A DNA stretch of 15,569 nt, taken from contig JBBKWG010000104.1 in the NCBI GenBank assembly GCA_037968835.1, positions 1-15,569 of the forward strand, given 5' to 3'. The stretch's first letter is position 1. Each line of letters starts with the position of its first letter. The notes under the pieces were generated by a model. The model was not told the DNA's origin, did not search any database, and saw nothing but the letters and a program-made list of their open reading frames with translations. The stretch is from JBBKWG01 sp037968835 (GTDB taxonomy: Bacteria; Pseudomonadota; Alphaproteobacteria; Rhodobacterales; Rhodobacteraceae). The position numbers and the translations under genes are program-made. Of the stretch, positions 13,342 through 15,569 are shown piece after piece.

Positions 13342-14247
13342 GTGGCACGGCGACAAAAAGGGCGCGACATTTCCGGTTGGCTGGTAGTGGACAAGCCTGC
13401 CGGTCCAACCTCAACCGCCGTCGTGAACAAGGTGCGCTGGGCGTTCGGGGCCAAGAAAGCCGGTCACGCGGGAACGCTGGACCCCGCTGCAACCGGCGTT
13501 CTGGCAATCGCCCTTGGTGAAGCGACGAAAACCGTGCCCTATGTGACCGACGCGATGAAAGCCTATGAATTCACCGTGCGATTTGGGGTTGCGACCAACA
13601 CCGACGATGCCGAAGGCGAGGTCTTGAATACTTCGGACAACAGGCCGACCGATGCCGAAATTCAAACTGGTCTTGCAGCGTTTCAGGGCGAAATCCTACA
13701 GGTTCCACCACAATTCTCCGCTGTGAAAGTCGACGGCGAACGGGCTTATGCATTGGCGCGGAGCGGCAAAGAGACGGAATTAGCGGCGCGGCCGCTGTTC
13801 ATCGAAAGCCTGACATTGACCGGACGACCCGATCCGGACCACGCGATATTTGAGATGGTGTGCGGAAAAGGCGGCTATGTCCGTTCCATAGCGCGGGATC
13901 TGGGCGAGGCTCTGGGCTGCTATGCCCATGTCGCTTCCCTCAGACGAACCTGGTCGGGACCCTTCGATCTGGAAGATGCGGTGACACTGGACGAGATCGA
14001 AAGCAAAGCGCAGACAGTCGAGTTGGACGAACTGCTGTTGCCACTCGCAACCGGTCTGACCGACTTGCCGGAATTGCCCGCGACGCCTGAAGGCGCTGCG
14101 CGACTGGCGAATGGCAATCCCGGCATGGTCATCGCCTCGAACGCCGAATATGGCGAGCTTGCGTGGGCCTCTCACGGAGGCCAACCAGTCGCGGTCGGAC
14201 ATTACCGGGCCGGCGAATTGCATCCGATCCGCGTTTTTCGCTTATGA
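13342..14247 (+). CDS. truB: tRNA pseudouridine-55 synthase
   Basis: A 301-residue enzyme converting U55 of tRNA to pseudouridine in the T-loop. The N-terminal GWLVVDKPAGPTSTAVVNKV (12-31) and HAGTLDPAATGVL (42-54), with catalytic D47, are unmistakable; KAYEFTVRFG, PPQFSAVKVDGERAYALAR and GGYVRSIARDLG follow, and the C-terminal part is a PUA-like domain (about 245-301). The start is GTG 13342 with GAGG 5 bases upstream; an overlapping ATG at 13340 is in another frame that stops quickly. The last bases overlap the DUF1643 start (ATGA). A 54-base gap separates it from the glycosidase gene and contains a weak AAAGGC/GCCTTT hairpin (13301-13321). Confidence 0.96.
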   Translation: MARRQKGRDISGWLVVDKPAGPTSTAVVNKVRWAFGAKKAGHAGTLDPAATGVLAIALGEATKTVPYVTDAMKAYEFTVRFGVATNTDDAEGEVLNTSDNRPTDAEIQTGLAAFQGEILQVPPQFSAVKVDGERAYALARSGKETELAARPLFIESLTLTGRPDPDHAIFEMVCGKGGYVRSIARDLGEALGCYAHVASLRRTWSGPFDLEDAVTLDEIESKAQTVELDELLLPLATGLTDLPELPATPEGAARLANGNPGMVIASNAEYGELAWASHGGQPVAVGHYRAGELHPIRVFRL

Positions 14248-14792
14248 CCTTGGTTGTCAGACATCATTCCGATTCCAATGCGGAAAGCGAGGCGGTCTAT
14301 TCAGCCTGCGAAGCCTATCGTTACTCGCTTACGCGGGTCTGGGAGATCAGCCGAAAGCGGCTCCTTTATATCATGCTCAACCCTTCCAAGGCGACAGAAC
14401 TGGTGAACGACCCGACGATTGAACGCTGTCAGCGGCGCGCTCTCAACCTTGGCTATGGTGCGATGCGAATCTGCAATATATTCGCGTGGCGGGCGACTGC
14501 GCCAAAGGACTTGAAAGTGGTCGAGGATCCGGTCGGCGCGGACAACGAGAACACGCTTCTCGAGGGACTGGAATGGGCCGACGACACACTCTGCGCATGG
14601 GGCGTGCACGGATCGCATCTTGGCAGGGGAAATTCCGCGGCGAGGTTACTGTGCACCGATGACACCGAAGTGCGGGTTCTTGGCCTGACACGGGATGGTC
14701 ACCCGCGACACCCGTTATATGTTGGCTATTCACAGACGCCAGTGGCTTGGGAAAGCAGCAAACTTCAGGACTACATTCTGCGCGCCAATTGA
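14244..14792 (+). CDS. DUF1643-family protein
   Basis: A 182-residue soluble protein of the DUF1643 family, whose function is not known to me. The conserved blocks are YIMLNPSKA (42-50), NDPTIERCQRRA (55-66), the glycine-tyrosine pair GYG (70-72), NIFAWRATAPKDL (78-90), DPVGADN (95-101) and LCAWG (116-120). No signal peptide or membrane segment is visible. ATG 14244 overlaps the truB stop TGA by 4 bases, so the two are translationally coupled; the upstream ATG at 14163 lies in truB in another frame. It lies between truB and rpsO, where other alphaproteobacteria usually have rpsO directly. The short MLNPS and AWG motifs faintly recall uracil-DNA glycosylase-type enzymes, but that is only a guess. 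Confidence 0.85.
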   Translation: MTLVVRHHSDSNAESEAVYSACEAYRYSLTRVWEISRKRLLYIMLNPSKATELVNDPTIERCQRRALNLGYGAMRICNIFAWRATAPKDLKVVEDPVGADNENTLLEGLEWADDTLCAWGVHGSHLGRGNSAARLLCTDDTEVRVLGLTRDGHPRHPLYVGYSQTPVAWESSKLQDYILRAN

Positions 14793-14812
14793 CGTGCCGC
14801 CAACTGAACCCC

Positions 14813-14841
14813 TTTTCATTGGATGTTTAACCCCCTATACG
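14813..14841 (+). promoter_or_regulatory. Candidate rpsO promoter
   Basis: TTTTCA (14813-14818) and TATACG (14836-14841) are 17 bases apart, each matching four of six consensus positions. Transcription would begin near 14848, where the first leader hairpin starts. No terminator separates this from the DUF1643 gene, so read-through from truB is also likely. Confidence 0.4.
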
Positions 14842-14847
14842 CGCGCA

Positions 14848-14939
14848 TCCGCTCCGCATCTGCGGTCGGAACCTCCATGGGCCTAAGCTGGACGACATCC
14901 CGGCTAGTGCCATCACTCGAACCTGAAAAGGAGATCCCG
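14848..14939 (+). promoter_or_regulatory. Structured rpsO 5' leader, candidate S15 autoregulatory element
   Basis: Two hairpins lie in tandem before rpsO. Hairpin I pairs TCCG (14848-14851) and CCGC (14854-14857) with GCGG (14862-14865) and CGGA (14867-14870) around ATCT. Hairpin II pairs AGCTGG (14886-14891, with one U-G wobble) with CCGGCT (14900-14905), closed outside by GGC/GCC (14880-14882 and 14909-14911). CTCC at 14873-14876, between them, can pair with GGAG of the Shine-Dalgarno AAAAGGAG (14926-14933). Ribosomal protein S15 represses its own mRNA through leader structures in many bacteria, with different folds per lineage. That this leader does so is an inference. Confidence 0.45.
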
Positions 14940-15209
14940 ATGTCGATTACGACTGAAGAAAAGCAGAAGGTGATGAAGGAATTCGGATCCAAAGAGGGCG
15001 ACACTGGTTCGCCAGAAGTCCAGATCGCGATCCTGTCCAGCCGCATCGCCACGTTGACCGAACACTTCAAGATCCACAAGAAGGACAACCACTCGCGCCG
15101 TGGCCTTCTGAAACTCGTCGCGCTGCGCCGGAAATTGCTGGATTACGTGAAGCGCCGGAACGAAGGTCGCTATCAGGAACTGATTCAGCGTCTGGGTCTG
15201 CGCCGCTAA
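14940..15209 (+). CDS. rpsO: 30S ribosomal protein S15
   Basis: An 89-residue ribosomal protein that binds the central domain of 16S rRNA and helps nucleate platform assembly. The family blocks are all present: GDTGSPEVQIAILSSRI (22-38), LTEHFKIHKKDNHSRRGLLK (41-60) and LRRKLLDYVKR. Length is exactly the usual one. ATG 14940 is preceded by AAAAGGAG with 6 bases spacing; a longer open frame from 14823 is spurious and would cover the leader. It is the last plus-strand gene of the rbfA-truB block and converges with the copper chaperone gene. Confidence 0.98.
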   Translation: MSITTEEKQKVMKEFGSKEGDTGSPEVQIAILSSRIATLTEHFKIHKKDNHSRRGLLKLVALRRKLLDYVKRRNEGRYQELIQRLGLRR

Positions 15210-15220
15210 CCCGAAATTCC

Positions 15221-15244
15221 GCGGCGCGACATCGTTCGCGCCGC
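15221..15244. terminator. Strong hairpin between convergent rpsO and PCu(A)C genes
   Basis: GCGGCGCGA (15221-15229) pairs perfectly with TCGCGCCGC (15236-15244) around a 6-base loop, starting 11 bases after the rpsO stop. Only short TTT runs follow on either strand, so it may work weakly in both directions or protect the 3' end. Confidence 0.6.
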
Positions 15245-15257
15245 ACATTTCCCGAAG

Positions 15258-15569
15258 TCAATTGCGGACTTCTCCGTCCTTCGGCATCGCTTCGACGCGG
15301 AAAGACACTGGCACTTCACCGTGCCGTTCGAAGATCAACATCGCATCCAATGTGTCGCCTTCCAAGAGATCGTCGGGTGCCAACCCCATGATCATGATGT
15401 GAAATCTACCGGGCGCGAACTCCAGCGTGGAGCCTGCCGGGACTTCCACCGCGTCGAGATGGATCATGCTCGCCACGCCATCAGACTCGCGGCTTTCGTG
15501 GAGCATGGCCATGAACTCGTCGGTGCGTATCCCGACAAGCGTGTCGTCTGAACTTCCGCCATTCTCGAT
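15258..15569 (-). CDS. PCu(A)C-family periplasmic copper chaperone, C-terminal part (runs off right edge)
   Basis: The last 103 codons of a gene whose start lies beyond the window; the frame is open to the edge. It carries the exact copper-binding pattern of the family, H-x10-M-x21-H-x-M: H24, M35, H57 and M59 counted from the edge, with AMLHES, SMIHLD and FHIMIMGL around them. PCu(A)C proteins are exported copper(I) carriers that deliver copper to the CuA centre of cytochrome oxidase. PAGSTLEFAPG and GDTLDAMLIFERHGEVPVSFRV complete the cupredoxin-like fold. The signal peptide cannot be seen. An internal ATG at 15512 is not the start. Confidence 0.88.
   Translation of the reverse strand: MENGGSSDDTLVGIRTDEFMAMLHESRESDGVASMIHLDAVEVPAGSTLEFAPGRFHIMIMGLAPDDLLEGDTLDAMLIFERHGEVPVSFRVEAMPKDGEVRN

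Noticed and set aside
1..15569. CRISPR arrays, tRNA or rRNA genes, insertion sequences, prophage or defence genes
   Set aside because: No regularly spaced repeats, T-loop sequences, transposase or integrase motifs were seen on either strand.

Overview
The window looks like ordinary chromosomal DNA of a GC-rich alphaproteobacterium, most likely a member of the Rhodobacteraceae (Roseobacter-type). This rests on protein families and gene order: an RbfA-TruB-S15 block, a DUF3035/BamF-like lipoprotein next to LspA and PurH, an SDHAF4-type DUF1643-free small protein of the DUF1674 family, and XdhC followed by a molybdopterin-type protein. It is an inference from reading the sequence, without a database search. 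I see no insertion sequence, prophage, CRISPR array, tRNA or rRNA, and every gene lying fully inside the window appears intact.

Layout. (1) 1-1051, minus strand: xdhC overlaps the start of a molybdenum-cofactor-type gene that runs off the left edge. (2) 1052-1396 has no protein gene. It holds a perfect DnaA-box word, a nested set of RNA hairpins and a strong plus-strand intrinsic terminator with no gene in front of it, so it may encode a small RNA. (3) 1397-2089, plus: a GNAT acetyltransferase, convergent with the next block. (4) 2093-10590, minus: a tightly packed run rsmB - heparinase-like - purH - lspA - DUF3035/BamF-like lipoprotein - M16 protease - M16 protease-like. It mixes ribosome modification, purine synthesis and envelope biogenesis. 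The last four genes (lipoprotein signal peptidase, a lipoprotein and two exported M16 proteins) form an envelope module. (5) 10661-10837, plus: a 58-residue SDHAF4/DUF1674 gene with a GTG start. (6) 10851-12071, minus: dapB followed by a small exported protein. (7) 12153-15209, plus: rbfA - phosphodiester glycosidase-like - truB - DUF1643 - rpsO, a translation-linked block with two unrelated genes threaded through it by overlapping starts and stops. (8) 15258-15569, minus: the C-terminal part of a PCu(A)C copper chaperone, convergent with rpsO and running off the right edge.

Most genes are housekeeping. The points most worth a second look are the orphan terminator and structured RNA candidate at 1165-1334, the two-hairpin rpsO leader at 14848-14911 (a candidate S15 autoregulatory element), the DUF1643 protein coupled to truB and rpsO, the signal-peptide-less heparinase-like protein inside the rsmB-purH operon, and the small exported protein beside dapB. 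I did not find a clear new multi-gene system.
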